From contig NZ_JASXSI010000025.1 of the NCBI RefSeq assembly GCF_030315685.1, positions 1 through 64,000 on the forward strand: DNA of 64,000 nucleotides, in the 5' to 3' direction. Shown piece by piece: positions 34,036-42,685 of the stretch. The first letter of the stretch is position 1. Each line of letters starts with the position of its first letter. The position numbers and the translations under genes were made by a program. This stretch comes from Gordonia sp. ABSL11-1. GTDB taxonomy: Bacteria; Actinomycetota; Actinomycetes; Mycobacteriales; Mycobacteriaceae. The notes under the pieces were generated by a model. The model ran no database searches and was not told where the DNA came from. It saw only the letters and a program-made list of their open reading frames with translations.

Positions 34036-34058
34036 CGCGGTTCGCTATGTTAACCGCG
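34036..34058. promoter_or_regulatory. Inverted repeat in the eccC-eccD divergent region
   Basis: CGCGGTT-N9-AACCGCG, perfect 7-bp arms; it also contains an overlapping GTTCGC-N10-GCGAAC. It lies 24 bp before the eccD start on the only control region shared by the two secretion operons, so a regulator site is plausible. No known regulator consensus is matched with confidence. Confidence 0.4.
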
Positions 34059-34082
34059 AACAGGGCGGGGAGGATCCACCAG

Positions 34083-35609
34083 ATGTCGACTCTGGATGCG
34101 CACACGGTGACGGGTCGGTCACCGGCCGGGGGGCCACGCGAGGACACCGGCATCGAGCCGGAGCTCGTGCGCGTCTCCGTGCTGGGCGGGAACACGCAGC
34201 TCGACGTGGGTCTACCTGCCGGGTTGCCGATCGCCGCCCTCATCCCGGACCTGGTCGCGCAGATCAGCTCCCGTACACCGGCGCGACGCGACACCGACGA
34301 CCCCGACGATGGTGAAGGTCGTCCGTACGACCGACAGAACCGGTGGACGCTCAGCCTCGTCGGGCAGGAGGCGATCGCCCCGAACCGCTCGCTGTCGGAG
34401 GCCGGAATCCGCGACGGGGATCTCCTCGTCCTGCGTTCGACGCGCACCGGTGAGTCCCCCGCGCTCTTCGACGACGTCGTCGACGCTGTCGCTCGTCTGA
34501 ATGAATCCCGGTTCGCCAGCTGGTCCCCGGTATCGGCCCGGTATGCCGGATTCGCCGTCGCCCTCATCGCATCGGTGGCGGCGGCGGTCGCCCTCGGCGC
34601 CTTCCGATGGACCAGTGACGCCCTGTGGGTCGGTGGCCTCAGCGCCCTCGGCGCGGTCGCGCTGCTCACCGCCGGGACCATCGTCGCGCGTCACTACCGC
34701 GACGCCACCAGCGCGGCGGTCCTCGCCGCCGCGGCGATGCCATTGGCCGCCGTCACCGGCATGTTGCTCACCCCGGGCCGTTTCGGGTCCGCGCACCTCA
34801 CCCTCGGCTGCGCGCTGACCCTCGTCGCAGCTGTCGTGTCCTACCGGCTCACCGCGGTCGGGTCCGCCCTGCACAGTGCCGTGACGACTGCCGCCTTCCT
34901 CGTCGGATGCGCATCGGCGGCCGAACTCCTGCTCGGCGCAAGCGTTCCCGACGTCGCTGCGGTCCTCGCGGCCGTCGGGCTCCTCGTCGTCGCCCTCGCG
35001 CCGCGGGCCACCATCATGCTGGCGAAGCTGCCCCTTCCCCCGGTCCCCACCGCGGGTGCCGCAATCGACACCGAGGACATCGAACCGAAGCCCACCATCG
35101 AGGGGATCGGCGCCATCGGTGCGATGGCACTGCCGAAGGCCGACGCCCTGGAGCGGCGGTCGTTCGTCGCGAACGCGTATCTCACCGGCATCATCGCCGG
35201 CACCGCCACGGTCACCGCCGTCGCCGCGGTGCTCGCCGCGGCCCCTCTCGCCGGGTTCGCACCGAAGGCGGCGGCGTTCGCCGCCATCGTCGCCGTCGTG
35301 CTGTGTCTGCGCGGCCGATCCCACAGCGATCTCGCCCAGGCCGCGTTCCTGGTCGCCGCCGGATCGTCGGCGATGATCGCGCTGGCGACCGGACTCGCCT
35401 TCGGCGCAGGCGAGTGGCCGATCATCGGGTTCGTGGTCGCGATCGTGATCGTGGCGGCTGCGCTGGTGCTCGGCGTCGTCGCACCGCGGCAGGAGTTCTC
35501 GCCGGTGATGCGTCGGGCCGCCGAGATCCTCGAATACCTTCTCGTCGCCGTCATCGTGCCGCTGCTGCTCTGGATTCTCGACCTGTACCGGATCGTCCGG
35601 GAGATCTGA
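34083..35609 (+). CDS. eccD: Type VII secretion integral membrane protein EccD (ESX-4)
   Basis: Channel-forming membrane component. The 508 residues have a ubiquitin-like cytosolic N-terminal domain (about residues 25-125; LVRVSVLGGNTQLDVGLPAGLPIAALIPDLV) followed by about eleven membrane helices and a final RIVREI tail. ATG 34083 is preceded at 8 nt by GGGGAGGAT. mycP starts 1 nt after the stop. EccD forms the membrane pore with EccB, EccC and, in other ESX types, EccE. Confidence 0.93.
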   Translation: MSTLDAHTVTGRSPAGGPREDTGIEPELVRVSVLGGNTQLDVGLPAGLPIAALIPDLVAQISSRTPARRDTDDPDDGEGRPYDRQNRWTLSLVGQEAIAPNRSLSEAGIRDGDLLVLRSTRTGESPALFDDVVDAVARLNESRFASWSPVSARYAGFAVALIASVAAAVALGAFRWTSDALWVGGLSALGAVALLTAGTIVARHYRDATSAAVLAAAAMPLAAVTGMLLTPGRFGSAHLTLGCALTLVAAVVSYRLTAVGSALHSAVTTAAFLVGCASAAELLLGASVPDVAAVLAAVGLLVVALAPRATIMLAKLPLPPVPTAGAAIDTEDIEPKPTIEGIGAIGAMALPKADALERRSFVANAYLTGIIAGTATVTAVAAVLAAAPLAGFAPKAAAFAAIVAVVLCLRGRSHSDLAQAAFLVAAGSSAMIALATGLAFGAGEWPIIGFVVAIVIVAAALVLGVVAPRQEFSPVMRRAAEILEYLLVAVIVPLLLWILDLYRIVREI

Positions 35610-35610
35610 C

Positions 35611-37011
35611 GTGCGCACACGCGCGATCGGCACCGCCGGTGCCCTGCTGTCCACGATGACACTCGTCGTGGGCGTCGGCGGTGGGCCCGCGGCCGCGATG
35701 ACACCGCCGACGATCGATCCCGGCGCGCTGGTGCGTTCGGCACCGGTCGGGCCCGCCGAACCCACCGAGCAGCGGACGCTGTGCGCGAAGCCGTTGGCAA
35801 CCGGTCGCCACGACAACTCGAAACCGACTGCGGCGCAATCGATGATGAATCTCCCGCAGGCATGGCGGTTCAGTCGGGGAAAGGGTCAGCGGGTCGCCGT
35901 CATCGATACCGGCGTCACCCCACACCCGCGCCTGGGGCGCGTGCAGGCCGGTGGCGACTACGTGTCGTCGGGCAACGGGCTGGTCGACTGCGATGCACAC
36001 GGGACCCTTGTCGCGGGCATCATCGCCGCATCCCCCAGCCGAGGGGACGCGTTCGCCGGCGTCGCACCCGACGCGGCGCTCATCTCCATCCGGCAGTCCA
36101 GCGGCGCGTACTCGGCGAAGAACCAGCGATCGGCCGACGACGCCGATCCCACCGTCGGTTCCGGCTACGGCTCGGTGCGCACCCTCGCCAACGCCGTCGT
36201 GCGCGCCACCGATCTGGGCGCCACCGTCATCAACATCTCGGAGGTGGCCTGCGCACCGGCGGGTACCCGACTCAACGACCGCTCACTCGGGGCCGCGGTC
36301 AAATACGCCTACGACCGCGACGTGGTGGTCGTCGTCGCCGCCGGGAACCTGTCGCAGAACTCCGGTTGCCGCCAACAGAATCCGGCCCCGTCGCCGGGCG
36401 ACGCCGGCGGTTGGGGATCGGTCGGGACGGTCGCCAGCCCCGCATGGTTCTCACCGTATGTGCTCGCCGTCGGATCGGTCGACGCCGGAACCGGCGCGCC
36501 GAGCGGGTTCAGTCTGCACGGACCATGGGTGGGGGTGGCCGCGCCGGGCACCGACATCGTCAGCCTCGACAGCACCCGCGGGTCGTCGGCGCTGGTCGAT
36601 GCCCAGCAGGGTCAGGACGGGCCGGTACCGATCGTCGGTACCAGTTTCGCCACCCCGTACGTGGCCGGGACCGTGGCGCTGATCCGGGCGCGATTCCCGG
36701 ACCTGCGCCCCCGCGCGGTGATGGAACGGATCACCCGGACCGCACATGCGCCGGGCACCGGGCGTGACACCCAGATCGGTTACGGGGTCATCGATCCGAT
36801 CGCCGCCCTCACCAGCGAGATCCCGGCCGAGCTGCCCGATCCGACCGACGGCGAGGCCATCGCGGCGCCCGCCGTCCAGACCCCACCCGACCACACCGCG
36901 CGCACCATCGCCCTCGTCGGTACCGGGGTGTGCGCAGCAATGATCGCCGCGGTCCTCGGCATCGCACTGCCCCATCGGCGCGTGCGACGGCTCGATCCCG
37001 ACGACTACTGA
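35611..37011 (+). CDS. mycP: Mycosin, type VII secretion subtilisin-like protease
   Basis: Membrane-anchored S8 serine protease of the ESX-4 system. 466 residues: signal peptide about 1-30, catalytic Asp in VAVIDTGVTP (about 98), His in CDAHGTLVAGII (about 130), oxyanion Asn in VVVAAGNLSQ, and Ser in VGTSFATPYVAG (about 345). Near the C-terminus a single helix (IALVGTGVCAAMIAAVLGIAL) and short basic tail HRRVRRLDPDDY keep it in the membrane. GTG 35611 follows the eccD stop by 1 nt. In M. tuberculosis eccB4 comes next; here ispH does. Confidence 0.94.
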   Translation: MRTRAIGTAGALLSTMTLVVGVGGGPAAAMTPPTIDPGALVRSAPVGPAEPTEQRTLCAKPLATGRHDNSKPTAAQSMMNLPQAWRFSRGKGQRVAVIDTGVTPHPRLGRVQAGGDYVSSGNGLVDCDAHGTLVAGIIAASPSRGDAFAGVAPDAALISIRQSSGAYSAKNQRSADDADPTVGSGYGSVRTLANAVVRATDLGATVINISEVACAPAGTRLNDRSLGAAVKYAYDRDVVVVVAAGNLSQNSGCRQQNPAPSPGDAGGWGSVGTVASPAWFSPYVLAVGSVDAGTGAPSGFSLHGPWVGVAAPGTDIVSLDSTRGSSALVDAQQGQDGPVPIVGTSFATPYVAGTVALIRARFPDLRPRAVMERITRTAHAPGTGRDTQIGYGVIDPIAALTSEIPAELPDPTDGEAIAAPAVQTPPDHTARTIALVGTGVCAAMIAAVLGIALPHRRVRRLDPDDY

Positions 37012-37043
37012 CCTGAGCCGGGCCGGTGCTGCCGGACCGAGGA

Positions 37044-37997
37044 CTACTTCGCGGTGCGCGCCGGTCGCAGCTCGCGCGGGAGCGCGAACGTCAGGGTCTC
37101 GTTGGCGGTGTTCACGGTGTCGACCGTGTCGTAGCCGTACTCGGCCAGGAAGTCGAGCACGCCGCGCACCAGCACCTCCGGCACCGATGCGCCCGAGGTG
37201 ACGCCGACGGTCGTGACACCGTCGAGCCAGGCCGGATCGATCTCGCGGGCGTAGTCGACCAGATGCGACGCCGACGCCCCGTTCTGCAGGGCGACCTCCA
37301 CGAGCCGCACCGAGTTCGACGAGTTCTTCGAGCCCACCACGATGACCAGATCACACTGCGGCGCCATCGCCTTCACCGCGACCTGCCGATTCTGGGTGGC
37401 GTAACAGATGTCGTCGCTCGGCGGATCGGCCAGCGCCGGGAACCGGGCACGCAGACGTTTGACCGTCTCCATGGTCTCGTCCACCGACAACGTGGTCTGC
37501 GACAGCCAGATGACCTTCGACTCGTCCCGCACGACCACGTCGTCGACGTGATCGGGGCCGTCGACGAGTTGGATGTGCTCCGGGGCCTCACCCGCGGTGC
37601 CCTCGACCTCCTCATGTCCCTCGTGGCCGATGAGGAGGATGTCGTAATCGTCGCGGGCGAAACGCTTGGCCTCTTGATGCACCTTCGTCACCAGCGGGCA
37701 CGTCGCGTCGATGGTCTTCAGGCTCCGCTGCGCGGCGCTGCGATGGACCTCCGGGGACACACCGTGGGCGGAGAACACGACGATGGCGCCCTCGGGCACC
37801 TCGTCGGTCTCGCCGACGAAGACCGCACCGCGATCGGTGAGCGTCTCGACGACATGCCGGTTGTGCACGATCTCCTTGCGCACGTAGACGGGAGCGCCGT
37901 GTTTGTCGAGCGCGCGCTCGACGGTCTCCACGGCACGGTCCACACCGGCGCAGTAGCCGCGTGGTTCGGCCAGAAGGACACGTTTGCGTTCAACCAT
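37044..37997 (-). CDS. ispH: 4-hydroxy-3-methylbut-2-enyl diphosphate reductase
   Basis: Last enzyme of the MEP isoprenoid route, a [4Fe-4S] reductase. 317 residues from ATG 37997 (MVERKRVLLAEPRGYCAGV). The three cluster cysteines are in GYCAGVDRA, DATCPLVTKVH and ICYATQNRQ; HGVSPEVH and SKNSSNSVRLVEVA form the substrate pocket. It corresponds to Rv1110 (LytB2), and is convergent with mycP, 32 bp apart. Confidence 0.96.
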   Translation of the reverse strand: MVERKRVLLAEPRGYCAGVDRAVETVERALDKHGAPVYVRKEIVHNRHVVETLTDRGAVFVGETDEVPEGAIVVFSAHGVSPEVHRSAAQRSLKTIDATCPLVTKVHQEAKRFARDDYDILLIGHEGHEEVEGTAGEAPEHIQLVDGPDHVDDVVVRDESKVIWLSQTTLSVDETMETVKRLRARFPALADPPSDDICYATQNRQVAVKAMAPQCDLVIVVGSKNSSNSVRLVEVALQNGASASHLVDYAREIDPAWLDGVTTVGVTSGASVPEVLVRGVLDFLAEYGYDTVDTVNTANETLTFALPRELRPARTAK

Positions 37998-38143
37998 GGT
38001 CCCCAGGGTACGGGTCCGGCCACGGTTCCGAACCGCTCGCTCCACGAGCGTCGTCCTGTCCGGCGTCGAGGAGTCCACACCTCGCGGTACTGTCGTCGGG
38101 TCACCCGGTGGACCCCCGTCACACTGGATGGCAGAGTGTGGGC

Positions 38144-38995
38144 ATGGTTCGTGCACCCTATCCGGCCCGGATCGCCGCCGGCCTCGTCGTCACCGCGATC
38201 GAGGAGACCAAGAAGCTGCCCGCGCTGGTGATCACGCTGCCGATGACGGCGGTGAGTCAGACGCTGCAGGCCGGCATGCGGATGCAACAGAACATCGCCG
38301 AACTCGCGATCAAGGGTGACCTCACCCTGGAGTCGCTGTTCGAGAAGCCTGCCGACCAGCCCGAGTGGGCACGGTTCGACGAGGACGACGACGCGATCGA
38401 CGCCGAAGCCGACCGCACCCCGATCGAGAGTGCGGGTACCGCCCCGTCGGTGACCGACAACACATCCGACAATCCCGCGTCACCGCCTGCCCGGAAGACG
38501 CCCCCTCCCAAGGCCGCGACGCCGAAGGCAGGCGCGCAGAAGGGCGGCACCCAGAAGGCAGGGGCGCAGAAGGCAAGGGCGCAGAAGGCAAGCACACAGA
38601 AGGCAAGCACACAGAAGCCGGCGAAGAAGACCGCCCCACGCTCGGCAGCATCCACCTCGAAGGGCAGCGATACACCGTCGTCGCCCGATCCGTCGGCCGG
38701 GCGGTTCGCGCTCTACAGCGCGCCACCGGAGACGGTCGTCAACGGCAGCGACGGCGACTCCTCGGGTGCAGTGAAGTCGTCGACGGCCGGTGGCGATGTC
38801 CCGGATATCGTCGAGTACATCGAGTACGACAACCTGACCCTCGCCCAACTGCGCGCCAAGCTGCGTTCGGTCGGGCTGGAGGAGTTGGAGCAACTCGTCG
38901 CCTACGAGAAGGCGACCAAGGGCCGGGCACCCTTCGTCACCATGATCGACAACCGCATCGCCTCGCAGAACAGCAAGCGGCAACAGCCCACGTGA
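38144..38995 (+). CDS. Rv1109c-like protein with Lys/Ala/Gln repeat region (possible lipid-droplet protein)
   Basis: 283 residues. The N-terminal ~70 residues (PARIAAGLVVTAIEETKKLPALVITLPMTAVSQTLQ) form a hydrophobic/amphipathic segment, then an acidic stretch, then a basic low-complexity region around residues 125-165 in which (A/T)QKA(G/S/R) units repeat about six times, and a conserved helical C-terminus (DNLTLAQLRAKLRSVGLEELEQLVAYEKATKGRAPFVTMIDNRI). The ends match the family next to xseA in mycobacteria, some members of which have been described as lipid-droplet associated. The repeats resemble histone-like tails and could bind nucleic acid or membranes. ATG 38144 chosen as first start after the ispH promoter region. 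Stop overlaps xseA start. Confidence 0.75.
   Translation: MVRAPYPARIAAGLVVTAIEETKKLPALVITLPMTAVSQTLQAGMRMQQNIAELAIKGDLTLESLFEKPADQPEWARFDEDDDAIDAEADRTPIESAGTAPSVTDNTSDNPASPPARKTPPPKAATPKAGAQKGGTQKAGAQKARAQKASTQKASTQKPAKKTAPRSAASTSKGSDTPSSPDPSAGRFALYSAPPETVVNGSDGDSSGAVKSSTAGGDVPDIVEYIEYDNLTLAQLRAKLRSVGLEELEQLVAYEKATKGRAPFVTMIDNRIASQNSKRQQPT
38528..38620. repeat. 15-bp in-frame repeats (AQKAx units)
   Basis: Consecutive units of the form GGCGCAGAAGGCA / AGCACACAGAAGGCA; the two AGCACACAGAAGGCA copies are identical. They code for the Lys/Ala/Gln-rich repeat of the Rv1109c-like protein. Confidence 0.75.
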
Positions 38996-40248
38996 CGGCG
39001 GCAGAGTCGGCCAACTCGGCCGAGAATCCGTGGCCCGTCCGGACCGTCAACACCAAGATCGCCGACTGGATCCACCGGCTCGGACAGATCTGGGTGGAGG
39101 GGCAGGTCACCCAGATCAACCGCCGTCCCGGCACGCGGGTCGCCTTCCTCACCCTGCGCGACCCCGCCGCCGACATCTCTGTCTCGGTGACGTGCAGCCC
39201 GGATCTCTTGTACCGCACCGAGATCCCGCTCACCGAGGGCAGCCGAGTGGTCATGCTCGGCCGCCCGACCTACTTCACCGGACGTGGCACAGTGTCGTTG
39301 CGCGTCACCGACATCCGGCCGGTCGGCGTCGGCGAACTCCTCGTGCGTATCGAGCGGCTGCGTCAGCTGCTCGCCGCGGAGGGCCTCTTCGATCCTCGCC
39401 TCAAGCGTCCACTTCCGTTCCTGCCCAAGGCAGTCGGCCTCATCAGCGGGCGTTCGAGTGCAGCACAGCGGGATGTGGTGGCGGTCGCGACGTCGCGCTG
39501 GGAGGCGGTGCGCTTCGTCGTCCGCGATGCGCCGGTGCAGGGCCCGACGGCCGTCCCCCGCATCCTCGGTCATCTGACCGCGCTCGACGCCGATCCCGAC
39601 GTCGAGGTGATCGTCATCGCTCGCGGCGGGGGCAGTGTCGAAGATCTGCTCCCCTTCTCTGACGAGGCGCTCCTGCGGGCCGTGTCCGCCTGTCGCACAC
39701 CGGTGATCAGTGCGATCGGGCACGAGCCGGACACTCCGCTGCTCGACCTCGTCGCCGACGTCCGCGCCGCGACGCCGACCGACGCCGCCAAGCGGGTCGT
39801 GCCGGATGTGGCCGCCGAACTCGCCGGCATCGACGAACTCCGGGCACGCAGTGCGCACGCCCTGCGCAACTGGGTCCGCCGCGAGACCCACGTGATCGAC
39901 GGGTTGCGCGCCCGGCCGGTGCTCGCCCGCCCGTTCACCACGATCGACGCCCACGCCGCACAGGTCGACCGGATGCGGCGCGACATCCGACGTGACGTCC
40001 GCCGCCACGTCGACGCCGAGGAACGCCGCCGTGACCATCTGTCGGCGCGACTTGCCACACTGGGTCCGGCCCAGACGCTGGCGCGGGGATACGCGGTGGT
40101 GCAGCGCACCGACGTCGAGCGTCCGCATGTGGTCGGCGAGATCGCGGACATGCCGCCCGGCGCCGAGGTGCGCATTCGGGTGGCCGACGGTTCGGCGGTC
40201 GCGCACGTGACCGGCGGTGCCCACGTGACCGAAGGAGAAGCATCGTGA
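38992..40248 (+). CDS. xseA: Exodeoxyribonuclease VII large subunit
   Basis: Single-strand DNA exonuclease large subunit, 418 residues. OB-fold N-domain (IADWIHRLGQIWVEGQVTQIN), then catalytic domain: LFDPRLKRPLPFLPKAVGLISGRSSAAQRD, VIVIARGGGSVEDLLPFSDEALLRAV, ISAIGHEPDTPLLDLVADVRAATPT; long helices near 270-360; C-terminal ARGYAVVQ. GTG 38992 overlaps the previous stop (GTGA), and xseB overlaps in turn. Confidence 0.95.
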   Translation: MTAAESANSAENPWPVRTVNTKIADWIHRLGQIWVEGQVTQINRRPGTRVAFLTLRDPAADISVSVTCSPDLLYRTEIPLTEGSRVVMLGRPTYFTGRGTVSLRVTDIRPVGVGELLVRIERLRQLLAAEGLFDPRLKRPLPFLPKAVGLISGRSSAAQRDVVAVATSRWEAVRFVVRDAPVQGPTAVPRILGHLTALDADPDVEVIVIARGGGSVEDLLPFSDEALLRAVSACRTPVISAIGHEPDTPLLDLVADVRAATPTDAAKRVVPDVAAELAGIDELRARSAHALRNWVRRETHVIDGLRARPVLARPFTTIDAHAAQVDRMRRDIRRDVRRHVDAEERRRDHLSARLATLGPAQTLARGYAVVQRTDVERPHVVGEIADMPPGAEVRIRVADGSAVAHVTGGAHVTEGEAS

Positions 40249-40502
40249 TGCAGGACAGCGACGACGAGACCGCCGACATCACCGAGGACTGGGTTCCCGT
40301 CGAGGAACTGGGATACGAGCAGGCCCGCGACGAACTCGTCGACGTCGTCGCGACCCTCGAACACGGTGGCCTCGACCTCGACGCATCACTCGCACTCTGG
40401 GAACGCGGTGAGGCGCTGGCCACACGCTGTGAGGAACATCTCGCCGGCGCGCGCGCGAGAATCGAGGCGGCGATCGCCGAAACCGATCCGGACGACGACT
40501 GA
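40245..40502 (+). CDS. xseB: Exodeoxyribonuclease VII small subunit
   Basis: 85-residue helical partner of XseA: GYEQARDELVDVVATLEHGGLDLDASLALWERGEALATRCEEHL is the standard XseB hairpin. Start GTG 40245 overlaps the xseA stop by 4 nt; ATG 40248 one codon on is equally possible. Translational coupling fits the required excess of small subunit. Confidence 0.95.
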   Translation: MMQDSDDETADITEDWVPVEELGYEQARDELVDVVATLEHGGLDLDASLALWERGEALATRCEEHLAGARARIEAAIAETDPDDD

Positions 40503-40524
40503 CTGGCGGCGCGGCTGGTCCGGC

Positions 40525-41091
40525 TCAGGCCCGCCCGGGCAGCGGCTGCCGGGCGAGGACCGCGGTGGCGATCTCGGTCATGTCCTCGTCTGGTCCGCGT
40601 GACAGCACGGCGATCCGGACGTCGCCGAGGTCGGTGATCCAGAATTTCTTCTCGTCCGGCGTCTCGTAGGCCACCCATTCGCGTCCACCCACCTGCCGGG
40701 TGCCCCTGCCGAGCGCCTCGCCGCCGCCCAGCTTGACCACGAGGTCCTCCTCGGCGGCATCCGTCTGGCTGAGCTGCACGTATGCGCCGACATCGGAGAT
40801 CCAGCCGACGGTGCTGACCCGCGTGTTGCCGACGGGCTGGGTCGACCCCGAGTTCGGCTTCCATCCCGCAGGCGTCGCGGGGCGTCGGATCGGGAACGGC
40901 AGGTCGCGGGCGTCGGCCTGCAACGCGTTGGCGACATCGAAACTCGGGGTGCGGTCGTCGGAGGCCTGACCGGTGAGCCCGACCGAGCAATTGCCGGAGG
41001 CGATCGCGACGATCGCGCAGATGACCAGCAGCGGGATCAAGGACCAGATCATGTCCTTGCTGCTGTGCAGGATGCGGGGTTTGGCGGCCAT
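40525..41091 (-). CDS. DUF4245 membrane-anchored protein
   Basis: 188 residues: short N-terminus SSKDMIWSLIPLLVICAIVAIASGNCSV with one membrane helix (residues 14-32), then an extracytoplasmic domain. The family signature includes PFPIRRPATPAGWKPNS, then STVGWISDVGAYVQLSQTD and KKFWITDLGDVRIAVLSRG. ATG 41091 (MAAKPRILHSS) is preferred to an upstream start that adds 22 arginine-rich residues. Function unknown; conserved between xseAB and glpX in Mycobacteriales. Confidence 0.87.
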   Translation of the reverse strand: MAAKPRILHSSKDMIWSLIPLLVICAIVAIASGNCSVGLTGQASDDRTPSFDVANALQADARDLPFPIRRPATPAGWKPNSGSTQPVGNTRVSTVGWISDVGAYVQLSQTDAAEEDLVVKLGGGEALGRGTRQVGGREWVAYETPDEKKFWITDLGDVRIAVLSRGPDEDMTEIATAVLARQPLPGRA

Positions 41092-41197
41092 GTCATCGAG
41101 TATCCCAAGGACCGCGCGCCGGGCCGGACGCCACCCATCCGACCAGTCTGATCCCAAGGGCTGTTCACCGGGTCGTCGCGCAGTGTTGAGTGGTCAC

Positions 41198-42685
41198 ATG
41201 AGACGACTCCGACGCGCGGCGCCCGCGCTGTGCCTCGTCATCCTGCTCGTCGTCGGGCTGTCCGGGTGTGGACGCGACCCCGCCGCCAACGGGTTCGAGA
41301 GCATCCGGGAATCCGGCGTCCTCCGGGTGGGCACCGAGGGTACGTACGCGCCGTTCAGCTACCACGATCCGACCTCGGGACAACTCGCCGGATACGACGT
41401 CGATGTCGCCAACGCGGTCGCCGACAAACTCGGTGTCCGTGCCGAGTTCGTCGAGACGCCGTGGGACTCGATCTTCGCCGCCCTCGGTGCCGACCGCTTC
41501 GACGTGGTCGCCAACCAGGTCACCATCACCCCCGAGCGACAGGCCAAATACGATCTCTCCGAGCCGTACTCGGTGGGTGAAGGCGTCATCGTCACCCGTG
41601 CCGACGACTCCTCGATCCGCTCACTCGAGGACCTGAACGGAAAGGTCACCGCGCAGTCGGCGACGAGCAACTGGGCCCAGGTCGCGGCCGACGCCGGGGC
41701 CCGGGTCGAGTCGGTCGAGGGATTCACGCAGGCGATCAAGCTGCTCAACCAGGGACGAGTGCAGGCGACCGTCAACGACAGCATCGCCGTGTACGCCTAC
41801 CTCGCCGAGACCGGCGACAAGAGCGTGAAGATCGCCACCACCACCGGCGACACCAGCGAGCAGGCGTTCGCGGTACGCAAGGACAGCCGGATCGTCGGCG
41901 AGATCGACCGCGCGCTCGACGAGCTGAAGGCCGACGGCACACTGACCCAGATCTCCCAGAAGTACCTGAAGGCCGACGCCAGTGGCTCACCGACCGCCGC
42001 CGCGCAGGAGCAACCCGCCTCACGCAGTACATGGCAGCTGATCGCCGACAACCTGTGGCCGATGGCGAAGGCCACGCTCACCATGACGATCCCGCTGGCG
42101 GCGATCAGCTTCCTCGTCGGACTGGTCATCGCCCTGGTGGTCGCCCTGGCCCGGCTCTCGTCGAACCGGATCGTGTCAGGAGCGGCGCGGTTCTACATCT
42201 CGGTGATCCGCGGCACCCCGCTGCTCGTGCAGTTGTTCATCATCTTCTACGCCCTGCCCGAGCTGGGGATCTCGGTGCCGCCGTTCCCCGCGGCGGTCGT
42301 GGCGTTCTCGCTCAACGTCGGCGGGTATGCGGCCGAGATCATCCGCAGCGCCATCCTGTCGGTGCCGAGGGGACAGACCGAGGCGGCGCAGACCATCGGC
42401 ATGGACTACGCGACGACGATGCGGCGGATCGTCTTGCCGCAGGCGGCGCGCAACGCGGTCCCGGGGCTGTCGAACACGCTCATCTCGTTGGTGAAGGACA
42501 CCTCGCTGGCGTCGACGATCCTGGTGACCGAATTGCTCCGGGTGGCCCAGATCGCGGCGGCACCGACGTTCGAGTTCTTCGCCCTGTACACCACCGCGGC
42601 GGTCTACTACTGGATCGTCTGCTTCATCCTGTCCGGCCTGCAGGGCCGACTCGAGAACCGACTCGGAAGGTTCGTGACGGTATGA
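41198..42685 (+). CDS. Amino-acid ABC transporter, fused substrate-binding protein and permease
   Basis: 495 residues. A lipoprotein signal peptide ends at the lipobox LSGC (about residue 24). Residues ~35-265 are a type-3 solute-binding domain (LRVGTEGTYAPFSYHDP, YDVDVANAVADKLG, RFDVVANQVTITPER). From ~280 comes a HisM/GlnP-type permease with five membrane helices and the EAA coupling loop (EAAQTIGMDYATTMRRIVLPQAARNAVPGL). Fusion of both functions in one chain is a known but minority layout. The downstream ATPase overlaps by 4 nt, so the two genes make a complete importer for a polar amino acid or cystine-like substrate. It interrupts the DUF4245-glpX synteny. Confidence 0.9.
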   Translation: MRRLRRAAPALCLVILLVVGLSGCGRDPAANGFESIRESGVLRVGTEGTYAPFSYHDPTSGQLAGYDVDVANAVADKLGVRAEFVETPWDSIFAALGADRFDVVANQVTITPERQAKYDLSEPYSVGEGVIVTRADDSSIRSLEDLNGKVTAQSATSNWAQVAADAGARVESVEGFTQAIKLLNQGRVQATVNDSIAVYAYLAETGDKSVKIATTTGDTSEQAFAVRKDSRIVGEIDRALDELKADGTLTQISQKYLKADASGSPTAAAQEQPASRSTWQLIADNLWPMAKATLTMTIPLAAISFLVGLVIALVVALARLSSNRIVSGAARFYISVIRGTPLLVQLFIIFYALPELGISVPPFPAAVVAFSLNVGGYAAEIIRSAILSVPRGQTEAAQTIGMDYATTMRRIVLPQAARNAVPGLSNTLISLVKDTSLASTILVTELLRVAQIAAAPTFEFFALYTTAAVYYWIVCFILSGLQGRLENRLGRFVTV

